A stretch of DNA of 64,000 nt from Devosia soli (GTDB taxonomy: Bacteria > Pseudomonadota > Alphaproteobacteria > Rhizobiales > Devosiaceae). The DNA lies in the NCBI RefSeq assembly GCF_000970455.1, contig NZ_LAJG01000022.1:225716-289715 (forward strand). Reading direction: 5' to 3'. The first letter of the stretch is position 1. Each line of letters opens with the position of its first letter. The translations under genes and the position numbers were made by a program. A model generated the notes under the pieces. The model had not been told where the DNA came from. It saw nothing but the letters and a program-made list of their open reading frames with translations, and ran no database searches. Positions 7,395-14,754 of the stretch are shown here, in pieces.

Positions 7395-8225
7395 ATGGTG
7401 AACGAAGTGTTTCAAAGGCCGGGATTGCGCGTGACCACGCTTTTGTCGACTGCCGCTTTTGCCCTGCTGGCCAATTCCGCCATTGCCTGCGAAGCCCTCG
7501 ACATGGCCCCGGGCGGGAGGGTCGTCGAAGTCACCGATGGGGATACCGTGGTGCTCGACGATGGGCGCCGGGTCAGGATGATCGGCACGCAGGCGCCGAA
7601 ACTGCCGCTCGGCCGGGAGGGTTTTGAAACGTGGCCGTTGGCCCCTGAGGCGCAAAAGGTCCTTTCCGAGTTGACGCTCGATAAATCGGTGCGCCTCGGC
7701 TTTGGAGGAGAGAGAATCGACCGCTACGACCGGACCCTTGCGCATCTATTCGTCGAGACGGCAGACGGAGAAATCTGGGCGCAGCTTTTCATGGTCGAGA
7801 AGGGGCTCGCCAGGGTTTATTCCTTTCCTGACAACCGGGCTTGCCTCGATCTGCTTTTCGCCGCCGAGGCACGGGCGCGCACGGACCGGCTTGGCATTTG
7901 GACCAATCCCTATTACAGCGTGCGGGCGGCGGACCGACCGGGCGAGTTACTGAATCGGGTTGGACATTACGAACTGGTCGAAGGCCGGGTGCTCCTGGCC
8001 GACCGATCCGGCTCTCGTGTCTATCTCAATTTCGGGCGCTTCTGGAAAGAAGACTTTACCGCCGTGATCGAGGGTCCGGCCCTGCGCCTTTTCGAGGCGG
8101 ATGGGATGGATCCGACAGTGCTTGAGGGGGCGCTGGTTCGAATCAGAGGATGGGTGGACGATCGGGATGGTCCACGCATCGAAATTACCCATCCCGAGCA
8201 GATCGAGGTTTTGGCGACGCGATGA
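7395..8225 (+). CDS. Exported staphylococcal-nuclease-like protein, altered active site
   Basis: A 276-residue protein with an N-terminal signal peptide (TTLLSTAAFALLANSAIA) and a thermonuclease/SNase fold: VVEVTDGDTVVLDDGRRVRMIG, then RYDRTLAHLFV and QLFMVEKGLARVY. The acidic metal ligand (TDGDTV) and two arginines are recognisable. In the 'IG-APE' position, where active nucleases carry the catalytic Glu, the sequence reads IGTQAPKLPLG with Lys. The C-terminal ~110 residues (VEGRVLLADRSGSRVYLNFG onwards) resemble an OB-like extension. A GTG at 7431 (MTTLLSTAAF) has a better ribosome site than the ATG at 7395 and may be the true start. The stop overlaps the M48 protease gene by four bases. 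Confidence 0.8.
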   Translation: MVNEVFQRPGLRVTTLLSTAAFALLANSAIACEALDMAPGGRVVEVTDGDTVVLDDGRRVRMIGTQAPKLPLGREGFETWPLAPEAQKVLSELTLDKSVRLGFGGERIDRYDRTLAHLFVETADGEIWAQLFMVEKGLARVYSFPDNRACLDLLFAAEARARTDRLGIWTNPYYSVRAADRPGELLNRVGHYELVEGRVLLADRSGSRVYLNFGRFWKEDFTAVIEGPALRLFEADGMDPTVLEGALVRIRGWVDDRDGPRIEITHPEQIEVLATR

Positions 8226-9700
8226 CGGCGCTTTCTCTGTCCAAGTCCCTGCGCCTCGGCGCGCTAGCCCTGTCCGTCCTGGTTGTCGCGTCGTGCTCGT
8301 CGCTGACCGGGAAATCCGTTGCCGTCACCAAGACGGGGGATAATCCCGCCCCCATGGTGGTGCCGGAGGGGACCGAACCCGACGACGTCGTTATCGGGCG
8401 TCGCGAGCATCCGCGCATTATTGCTGCCTATGGTGGGGTTTATTCCGACCGCGAAGCCGAGATCATGGTGGCGCGGATCGTCGGACGGCTCCTCGCGGCC
8501 GCCAATCAACCCAATGCGCAATTCCAGGTGACGATTCTCGATACGTCCGAGGTCAATGCCTTCGCGTTGCCGGGCGGCTATATCTATGTGACGCGCGGTA
8601 TTCTGGCGCTGGCTTCGGATACGAGCGAACTGGCGGCAGTGCTGGCGCACGAAATCGCCCACGTAACACTGCGCCATGCGCGGGCACGCACAGACAAGAC
8701 GCGGACGACGCAGATTGTCGATCGCGTCGTCACCGGCATTTTTGGCGGCGACACGTCGACGGATGCGACGGCAAACCGGACGCGTGAATCCCTCGCTGCT
8801 TTCGGCCAGAGCCAGGAGCTGGAGGCCGACCGCGAGGGCATCAAGTTTGCCGGCAAGGCAGGGTTCGACCCCCAGGCGGCCTCGCGCTTCCTCGGTGTCA
8901 TGAGCCGGTTCGCGGCGTTCTCGGCTGGCGAAAAGGCGGGAGACGACGGGTTCCTTTCGTCGCACCCGTCGACGCCGCAGCGCATCCAGAAGGCTGTGGA
9001 AACGTCGCAGCAGATGTTTGGCTCGGCCAGTGTCGGCGAAACCGACCGCAACGGCTACATGGCGGCGATTTCGGGACTGGCTTTTGGCGACAGCCCATCG
9101 CAGGGCTCAATCGTTGGCAATCGCTTCATCCAGTCGGGTTCGAAGTTCACCTTCACCGTGCCGCAGGGCTATACGCTGCAAACGGCGCAGAGCGCGGTGG
9201 TCGGCGTAGCCGGGGACGGCGAAGCGGTGCGTTTCGACAGCGCCGATGTGCAGCCGAACATGCCTCTGACGGACTATCTGAAGTCGGGCTGGATTGCCGG
9301 GCTCAAGTCCGAAACGGTCACTTCGCATACCTATAACGGCATCGAGATGGCGTCGGGCCTGGCGCAGACGGATCAGTGGTTCTTCCGCGTGGCGGTTATG
9401 CGGCTCGACGGGGCGGTCTATCGCTTCATCTTCGCGGCCAAGGCCGACAGCCAGCGCTTTGCAGCCGGAGCCGACGCGACGATCAAGAGTTTCCGCCGCG
9501 CCGAAGCCGCCGATCTCAACCAGATCCGCAAGCTATCGATGCGCGTGGTGACGGCCAAGGCCGGCGATACGGCAGACAAGCTCGCCGCGCAGATGGCCGG
9601 CATTCCGGGTGGACGCGACCTCTTCTATATCCTCAACAACCTTTATCCGGGTGATCCGGTCAAAGTTGGCGAGCGGTACAAGGTCGTAGGGCCGAATTAG
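8222..9700 (+). CDS. M48-family metalloprotease lipoprotein with LysM-like tail
   Basis: A 492-residue zinc protease related to BepA/LoiP. The N-terminus is a lipoprotein signal with lipobox VVASC (Cys25), so it is probably anchored to a membrane and faces the periplasm. The zinc motif HEIAH is at 143-147, and the third ligand is the Glu in QELEADREG. The C-terminal ~50 residues (VVTAKAGDTADKLAAQM...YPGDPVKVGERYKVV) resemble a LysM peptidoglycan-binding motif. M48 lipoproteins of this type degrade or help assemble outer-membrane proteins. The start at 8222 overlaps the SNase-like gene's stop (ATGA). Confidence 0.9.
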   Translation: MTALSLSKSLRLGALALSVLVVASCSSLTGKSVAVTKTGDNPAPMVVPEGTEPDDVVIGRREHPRIIAAYGGVYSDREAEIMVARIVGRLLAAANQPNAQFQVTILDTSEVNAFALPGGYIYVTRGILALASDTSELAAVLAHEIAHVTLRHARARTDKTRTTQIVDRVVTGIFGGDTSTDATANRTRESLAAFGQSQELEADREGIKFAGKAGFDPQAASRFLGVMSRFAAFSAGEKAGDDGFLSSHPSTPQRIQKAVETSQQMFGSASVGETDRNGYMAAISGLAFGDSPSQGSIVGNRFIQSGSKFTFTVPQGYTLQTAQSAVVGVAGDGEAVRFDSADVQPNMPLTDYLKSGWIAGLKSETVTSHTYNGIEMASGLAQTDQWFFRVAVMRLDGAVYRFIFAAKADSQRFAAGADATIKSFRRAEAADLNQIRKLSMRVVTAKAGDTADKLAAQMAGIPGGRDLFYILNNLYPGDPVKVGERYKVVGPN

Positions 9701-9706
9701 GCTTTG

Positions 9707-10117
9707 CTAAAGCAAATCACAGAGAGCCGCGATGAGCGGCTCGTCGGCGGGCGGCATCGGGTAATCCCGCAGCGCCTGCGGGCGGACCCATTTGAGGGCC
9801 TTGTGTTCATTGGTCGTCGGCGTGCCCTGCCAGCGACGGCAGACATAGAGCGGCATCAAGAGATGCATTTGCTCGTAGGAGTGGCTGGCAAAGGATAGCG
9901 GCGCGAGGCAGGCCTCCTTGGTTTCGACGGCCAGTTCCTCGCGCAATTCGCGGATCAATGCGGCTTCCGGGGTTTCGCCGGTCTCGACCTTGCCGCCGGG
10001 AAATTCCCACATGCCGGCCATATGCTTGCCTTCGGGGCGCTGCGCGATGAGGACCCGACGGTCGGTGTCCACCAGCGCGCAAGCGACGACGAGAAGGATC
10101 GGTTTGGCTTCGCTCAC
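9707..10117 (-). CDS. mutT: Nudix hydrolase, MutT-type 8-oxo-dGTP diphosphatase
   Basis: A 136-residue protein that hydrolyses oxidised nucleoside triphosphates such as 8-oxo-dGTP so that they are not built into DNA. The Nudix box is visible as GGKVETGETPEAALIRELREELAVE (key residues G-x5-E-x7-REL-EE). LIAQRPEGKHMAGMWEFPGG precedes it, as in MutT. It overlaps the upstream GNAT gene by four bases on the same strand, so the two are probably co-transcribed. Its stop lies six bases from the end of the convergent M48 gene. Confidence 0.9.
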   Translation of the reverse strand: MSEAKPILLVVACALVDTDRRVLIAQRPEGKHMAGMWEFPGGKVETGETPEAALIRELREELAVETKEACLAPLSFASHSYEQMHLLMPLYVCRRWQGTPTTNEHKALKWVRPQALRDYPMPPADEPLIAALCDLL

Positions 10118-10872
10118 TTGGCGGCTCCGGGGATGCGATAGCTATAGTCGTATTGATGAGCAAAGCCGAGGCCCTGGTAGAGGCCCTGGGCGCCGAGATT
10201 ATCCGCCTGGACATTGAGGGCAGCGATTTTAGCGCCTTTCTCCCTTGCCCAATGAAGGCCAGTGCGCATCATGGCGCCGGCAAGACCCTGGCGGCGGCGC
10301 GTGGGGTCGGTGATGACATTGCCGGTGATGACGATGCCGTTGGAAATAGCCATCAGGCCTGCAGCCACGGCTTGACCGTCTCGCTCGATGACAATTCCCG
10401 TGGCCGGAACAGCCATGACGGCGAGAAGCGCCGTCATCCGTGCCATCATCGCATCGTCATGGCCCTGCAGTTTTTGCTGGGCGGCGAGAAAGGCCGGATC
10501 GAGAAGAGGAAGCAGTCTGCCCTTCGGATCGGGCGCGTGGTCGCCAAGTTCCATCGCGTAGAGATAGGAGTGGTCGATGGTCTGCCATCCGGCTTCGTCC
10601 AAAGCCTCATTAAGGGCTGGAGCAGAGAGCGGCGTGATGCGGAAGACCGGCTTAACGCCGCGGACAACAAGCCAGGAGCTGGCGCCGATGATGCGATCTT
10701 CCACATCGGCGTCGTCATTGGGATCAAAGCACTGAACCGAATTGGCGCGCTTGGTATAGCCGCCGGCGGCGCGACGCACCCAATTGCCGTCCCATTTCAC
10801 GTCAATGCCGGGCCAGCATTCAAGGCCGGCGCGCTCGAAGGTGTCGACGGAGGGAAGGGGGAATTGGGTCAT
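10114..10872 (-). CDS. GNAT-family N-acetyltransferase
   Basis: A 252-residue protein with a C-terminal GNAT domain. The acetyl-CoA-binding motif A appears as NVITDPTRRRQGLAGAMMRTGL, followed by AALNVQADNLGAQGLYQGLGF, the usual motif B. The N-terminal ~120 residues are a divergent GNAT-like half. The acceptor substrate cannot be inferred. It is probably the first gene of a two-gene unit with mutT, a frequent neighbour in this bacterial group. Confidence 0.87.
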   Translation of the reverse strand: MTQFPLPSVDTFERAGLECWPGIDVKWDGNWVRRAAGGYTKRANSVQCFDPNDDADVEDRIIGASSWLVVRGVKPVFRITPLSAPALNEALDEAGWQTIDHSYLYAMELGDHAPDPKGRLLPLLDPAFLAAQQKLQGHDDAMMARMTALLAVMAVPATGIVIERDGQAVAAGLMAISNGIVITGNVITDPTRRRQGLAGAMMRTGLHWAREKGAKIAALNVQADNLGAQGLYQGLGFAHQYDYSYRIPGAAK

Positions 10873-10904
10873 GGGTTTCTTGGTTTCCGGCCAAAATCAC
10901 CGGC

Positions 10905-10978
10905 TGTCATCCCAGAATTGGGCCTAGATCCATCTTGAGATCTCAGGATGGGACCCGGCCTTCGCCGGGGTGACATCG
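10905..10978. repeat. Intergenic palindromic repeat (GTCATCCC...GGGGTGAC)
   Basis: A complex hairpin element with outer arms TGTCATCCC and GGGGTGACA and an inner stem CCCGGC-CTTC-GCCGGGG. It lies between the 5' end of the GNAT gene and the 3' end of argJ. Mosaic elements of this design are common in Rhizobiales intergenic DNA. No gene is seen in the 159-base gap. Confidence 0.55.
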
Positions 10979-11031
10979 TGTGGGTGAGGGCCATGGGCTC
11001 TTGCCCCTAGTTGCTATCGTCGCCGAAAAAA

Positions 11032-12267
11032 TCAGCTCCGATAGTCGCCGTTGATGGTGATGTAACCGTGAGTAAGGTCGCAGGTATAGACAGTGGCTGC
11101 GCCGGTGCCGAGGCCAAGGGAGACGGTTACCTCAAGTTCCTCGCCCTTCATATAGGCGGAGGTTGCCGCTTCGTCATAGCCGGCGGCACGTTCGCCGTTT
11201 TCGGCGACGAGCAGGTCACCGAAGCGAATGGCGAGGCGGTCGCGGTCAGCCGGTTCGCCGGCTTTGCCCACGGCCATGACAACGCGGCCCCAATTGGCGT
11301 CTTCGCCGGCAATGGCGGTTTTGACGAGCGGGCTATCGGCAATGGCCTTGGCGATGCGGAAAGCGGAGGCGTCGTCAGTGGCGCCTTCGACATTGATGGC
11401 AACTTGCTTTGTGGCGCCTTCGCCATCGCGGACAGTCAGGATGGCGAGCTCGAACAGAACGTCGAAAAGGGCCTGACCGAAGATCTCAGCACGCGGATCA
11501 TCAAGGCTCTGGATCGGATCGATCTTGGCCTTGCCTGTTGCAAAAGCCAAAAGGGTGTCGGAGGTCGAGGTGTCGCTGTCGACGGTGATGGAATTGAAGC
11601 TCTTTTGCACGTGCTTGGACAAGAGCGCCTGCAGCACGGGCGCCGCAATCGGCATATCAGTGACAACGAAGGACAGCATGGTCGCCATATCGGGGGCGAT
11701 CATGCCCGAGCCCTTGGCAATGCCGTTGATCTTGATCGAGACCCCATCGATGTCGAGCAAGGCGCCCGATAGTTTGGGGAACGTATCGGTCGTCATGATG
11801 GCCTTGGCTGGCTCTATCCAAGGCGTCTGATTGAGACGCGTCGCAGCTTCATCGAGCACGCCGGCAAATTTGGCTGCAGGCAGGGGTTCGCCGATAACGC
11901 CGGTCGAGGCGAGAAAGATTTCTTCGGTCGAGCATCCAAGGGCCTTGGCCGCATATTCGGCGGTGAGCTGCACGCTCTCCCTGCCTTTGCTGCCCGTAAA
12001 CGCATTGGCATTGCCCGAATTGACCACGAGGCCGCGCGCCCTGCCGCCGGGCAGGTTGGTGCGGCACCAATCGACGGCTGCAGAAGAGCATTTCGAGCGC
12101 GTGAGAACGCCGGCAGCGGTTGTCCCTTCATCGAAGGTCATCAGCAGAACGTCGGTGCGGTTCTTGTACTTGATGCCAGCTTCGGCCGTAGCAAAGCGCA
12201 CGCCCTCGATGGCCGGCAGATCCGGATAGGATTTTGGAGCAAGGGGGGAAACCGGATGCGCAGCCAT
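11032..12267 (-). CDS. argJ: Bifunctional glutamate N-acetyltransferase/amino-acid acetyltransferase
   Basis: This enzyme transfers the acetyl group from N-acetylornithine to glutamate in the arginine pathway; bifunctional forms also use acetyl-CoA. It is made as a precursor that cuts itself to expose an N-terminal threonine. The cleavage motif [14 protein letters not shown] is present, with the nucleophile Thr196 after Ala195. Other marks are [10 protein letters not shown] and DSDTSTSDT, and the C-terminus NGDYRS is typical. Length from the chosen ATG (12267) is 411 residues; an upstream in-frame ATG at 12312 adds 15 residues without similarity. Confidence 0.95.
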   Translation of the reverse strand: MAAHPVSPLAPKSYPDLPAIEGVRFATAEAGIKYKNRTDVLLMTFDEGTTAAGVLTRSKCSSAAVDWCRTNLPGGRARGLVVNSGNANAFTGSKGRESVQLTAEYAAKALGCSTEEIFLASTGVIGEPLPAAKFAGVLDEAATRLNQTPWIEPAKAIMTTDTFPKLSGALLDIDGVSIKINGIAKGSGMIAPDMATMLSFVVTDMPIAAPVLQALLSKHVQKSFNSITVDSDTSTSDTLLAFATGKAKIDPIQSLDDPRAEIFGQALFDVLFELAILTVRDGEGATKQVAINVEGATDDASAFRIAKAIADSPLVKTAIAGEDANWGRVVMAVGKAGEPADRDRLAIRFGDLLVAENGERAAGYDEAATSAYMKGEELEVTVSLGLGTGAATVYTCDLTHGYITINGDYRS

Positions 12268-12352
12268 GTCAGAACCTTGAGCGGTAAATCGAACCGCTCC
12301 GGTGTGCCCCAAAGGTGTGGCAGACGCAAGACGAACAAGCCCAAGGAAGTGG

Positions 12353-12373
12353 CCCTCGGGATGGACCCGAGGG
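12353..12373. repeat. Palindromic repeat, CCCTCGGG family
   Basis: Perfect 8-bp arms CCCTCGGG and CCCGAGGG around a 5-base loop, just downstream of the small membrane-protein gene. A near-identical hairpin is at 37049-37069. It could act as a transcription terminator or RNA-stabilising hairpin, but no T-run follows. Confidence 0.5.
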
Positions 12374-12383
12374 ATAGCACCGG

Positions 12384-12614
12384 TCAGGCGATGGCTTTTT
12401 TCTTGCCGGCGATAAAGGCGCCGAAGCGGGTCTGGATGAAGGGGACGATAAAGAAAACGATCGTCGTTGCCATGAAGGGGACGAGGATCATGCTGCGCTG
12501 CCAGAATTCCCAGCCGGGCGTGAGCGCGGCGACGACGGTGGCATAAAGGACAACGACGGGATAGACCGCAAAAGTCATCAGGAAGGCCATGCGGGCGCGG
12601 GCGGAGAAGGACAT
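12384..12614 (-). CDS. Small membrane protein of unknown function
   Basis: A 76-residue protein with two predicted membrane helices (about 9-31 and 42-62), basic ends (SARARM at the N-terminus, GKKKA at the C-terminus) and a conserved-looking W-x-x-W loop region ([10 protein letters not shown]). Start: ATG with a good ribosome site, GAGGT, 6 bases upstream. The topology is like DUF2798-type proteins, but I cannot assign the family. It is divergent from a TetR regulator, with tandem palindromes between them, so it is the likely repression target. Confidence 0.65.
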   Translation of the reverse strand: MSFSARARMAFLMTFAVYPVVVLYATVVAALTPGWEFWQRSMILVPFMATTIVFFIVPFIQTRFGAFIAGKKKAIA

Positions 12615-12628
12615 GCTAGAACCTCTAT

Positions 12629-12672
12629 CGAAACGGTACGTTCCGTTAAATAACGAAACGAGCCGTTTCGTT
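12629..12672. promoter_or_regulatory. Tandem TetR-type operators
   Basis: Two similar inverted repeats with three-base spacers. The first is CGAAACG-GTA-CGTTCCG (12629-12645, one mismatch). The second has perfect 9-bp arms AACGAAACG and CGTTTCGTT around AGC (12652-12672). Their centres are 25 bp apart. They lie between the divergent small membrane-protein and TetR genes. Confidence 0.65.
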
Positions 12673-12713
12673 CAAGTCTTTTCTTCGAAGTTATTTTGAC
12701 CCATATAGAAGCC

Positions 12714-13331
12714 ATGAACACTACAACTGAAGACACCGACGACAGAGCCCGCCGATCCATCGGCGCGCGGCGCAATCCGGCGAGCCAGGAAGCCATCCTC
12801 GATGCCGCAGAAGCCGTCCTCGAGGAATCCGGCATCGGTGGATTTTCAATCGAAGCAGTGGCGCGGCGGGCGCGGGCAGGAAAACCGACGATCTATCGTT
12901 GGTGGCCCAACCGGACGCTCCTCATGCTCGACGTCTATCGGCGGTTCAAGAATGCACGCGGGTTTCCCGACACCGGCTCGGTGCGTGGCGATCTCATCGC
13001 GCTGTTGCAGAACCATCTGCTGGGGTTCTGGAAGGATAGTCTTTGCGGCACGGTCTATCGGGCCATCATCGTCGAGGCGCAAAACGACCCGGACGCGGCG
13101 AAGGCACTTTACGCCTATCAGGAGGAGCGCAAGAAAGCGACCGAAGTGATCATCGAGCGCGCCAAGGCGCGCGGCGAGGTTGCCAAGGATGTCGATGGAC
13201 GGCTCATCATCGACATGGTCGTTTCCTTTGCCTGGCACCAATTGCTGATCAACCGGCTCGACGAGGCGATGGGCTCGATCGAAGGCGTGGTGGACGGCGT
13301 GTTGATGGGCTGCGCGGGCTACAAGCGCTAG
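12714..13331 (+). CDS. TetR/AcrR-family transcriptional regulator
   Basis: A 205-residue repressor. The N-terminal helix-turn-helix (about 18-64) contains NPASQEAILDAAEAVLEESG, then GFSIEAVARRARAGKPTIYRWW, the characteristic TetR recognition helix. The C-terminal half is the ligand-binding domain with a TetR_C-like segment (HLLGFWKDSLCGTVYRAIIVEAQ). Start: ATG at 12714; an upstream TTG at 12696 is possible but less likely. It is expected to repress itself and the divergent membrane-protein gene through the tandem palindromes. The inducer is unknown. Confidence 0.92.
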   Translation: MNTTTEDTDDRARRSIGARRNPASQEAILDAAEAVLEESGIGGFSIEAVARRARAGKPTIYRWWPNRTLLMLDVYRRFKNARGFPDTGSVRGDLIALLQNHLLGFWKDSLCGTVYRAIIVEAQNDPDAAKALYAYQEERKKATEVIIERAKARGEVAKDVDGRLIIDMVVSFAWHQLLINRLDEAMGSIEGVVDGVLMGCAGYKR

Positions 13332-13352
13332 CACCAGCTTCGGCCCGCCCAC

Positions 13353-13383
13353 AAAAAAGCCACCCGATCGAAACCGGATGGCT
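13353..13383 (-). terminator. Rho-independent terminator of the parvulin gene
   Basis: Read on the minus strand, AGCCATCCGG pairs with TCGGGTGGCT (two wobble pairs) around a short loop and is followed by TTTTTT. It lies 21 bases after the parvulin stop codon. Confidence 0.8.
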
Positions 13384-13404
13384 CAAAATCAATATGGGCG
13401 CAAA

Positions 13405-14355
13405 TTACTGCTGCGCTGCTTCGCCTTCCGCAGGAGCGGCGGCAGCGGCGTCCTCGGCTTCCATGGCGGCCTTGAGTTCGGGATCGGTGACGTCGACGGT
13501 AACGCCGGACATCAGCTGCTCGACCTTTTCGTTGAAGACGCGCATCAGCACCTGCTGCTGGATCTGCGGGGCAACCTGTTCAAAGGCGGGCGGCTGGCTT
13601 TCGCGCTTTTCTTCGAGCTTGATGATATGCCAGCCGAACTGGGATTCGACAGGTGCCGAAACGTCGCCCGGATTGGCCAGCGCGAAGGCGGCCGTTTCAA
13701 ACTCGGGGACCATCATGCCCTTCGAGAAGAAGCCGAGGTCGCCGCCATTGGCGCCTGAACCCGGGTCGATCGACTTTTCCTTGGCGATCGCTTCGAAATC
13801 GCCGCCGGCGTCGAGCTCGGCCTTGATGGCGTCGGCTTCTTCCTTGGTCTTGACCAGGATGTGGCGGGCGTGGACTTCTTCCTGCGGCTGGAACTGGGCG
13901 ACATAGGTGTCGTACTCGGCGCGCACGGCTTCTTCGGTCACCTGGTTGGCGATCGCATCGGCGAAGTAGGCGCGGCGAAGAGCGCGCTCTTCAAGATATT
14001 TGAGACGCTGAGCAAAGATCGGGGTCTGGTCCATGCCAGCCTGCTTGGCGGCGCCAGCCATGACCTTCATGTCGATGAGCACGCGGAGCAGAAAGGCCCG
14101 GCGCTGCTCGGGCGGCATCTGCGCCAGATCCTGGGACAGGTCTTCGGCTGCGAAGCTGAGATCACCCTCCGTGATCGGTTCGCCGCCAACGGTAGCAATG
14201 ACGGTTTCAGGCGTTACGGTCGCTGCCGGTGCCTCGGCGGCAGGAGCCTCGGCGGGCGCGGCTGCGTCCTGCGCGTAGGTGGCCGCGGCCGGCGCAGCAA
14301 GCAAAAGGGCGGCGAGGCTGATGGTGCGCATGAAACGCGTGGACAGGGTCAACAT
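13405..14355 (-). CDS. Exported parvulin-type peptidylprolyl isomerase
   Basis: A 316-residue periplasmic folding factor related to PrsA/PpiC. It has an N-terminal signal peptide (MRTISLAALLLAAPAAATYA), then an Ala/Pro/Glu-rich linker, a SurA-like helical region (residues ~50-160) and a parvulin domain. The parvulin domain contains EEVHARHILVKTKEEADAI, FEAIAKEKSIDPGSGANGGDLGFFSKG and FGWHIIKLEEKRE, all diagnostic. The C-terminus is Ala/Glu-rich. Start: ATG at 14355, with AGGAGA 11 bases upstream; ATG at 14331 is also possible. It is divergent from secA, whose product exports such proteins. Confidence 0.92.
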   Translation of the reverse strand: MLTLSTRFMRTISLAALLLAAPAAATYAQDAAAPAEAPAAEAPAATVTPETVIATVGGEPITEGDLSFAAEDLSQDLAQMPPEQRRAFLLRVLIDMKVMAGAAKQAGMDQTPIFAQRLKYLEERALRRAYFADAIANQVTEEAVRAEYDTYVAQFQPQEEVHARHILVKTKEEADAIKAELDAGGDFEAIAKEKSIDPGSGANGGDLGFFSKGMMVPEFETAAFALANPGDVSAPVESQFGWHIIKLEEKRESQPPAFEQVAPQIQQQVLMRVFNEKVEQLMSGVTVDVTDPELKAAMEAEDAAAAAPAEGEAAQQ

Positions 14356-14754
14356 GAGAATCCGGGATCTCCTTGGCCGGTCGGCTGCGGACCGGTGTGA
14401 TCGATTGGCGCTGGGCGCCACCTCTAATGCGCCCCTGCCTCACACGACAAGGGGGCCAAAATGTGCCGCTCGCCGGGCGCTTCACCGAACCGTGCACAGG
14501 TCAGGGAAAGCCGGGCGGGCAAGGTGTGGCCCATTTCGCCAACATTGACAAGACAAGACCCCACTCTTACATCTCAGCCGCTTTTTCAAAGCGTGGAGCT
14601 GGGCCGTCTGCCCTCGCTTTCCACGGATCAATCCACACGGGGAGCCAAAACGGCCTCCCAGAGTTGTGACGAGGCGAGATGGGCCGATGGCGCCCGTGGT
14701 TCATTAGCTGCCCGCCCCTTTCGCCACGCCACAGAAATTAAAGGATGAACACCC
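14356..14754. other. Intergenic region between the parvulin gene and secA
   Basis: A 399-base region without a credible gene. It carries the ribosome site of the parvulin gene at its left end, a candidate secA promoter at 14545-14573, and a 181-base untranslated leader before secA. I see no riboswitch or tRNA-like structure. Confidence 0.6.
14545..14573 (+). promoter_or_regulatory. Candidate secA promoter
   Basis: Consensus -35 TTGACA (14545-14550), 17-base spacer, -10 TACATC (14568-14573). Confidence 0.5.
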
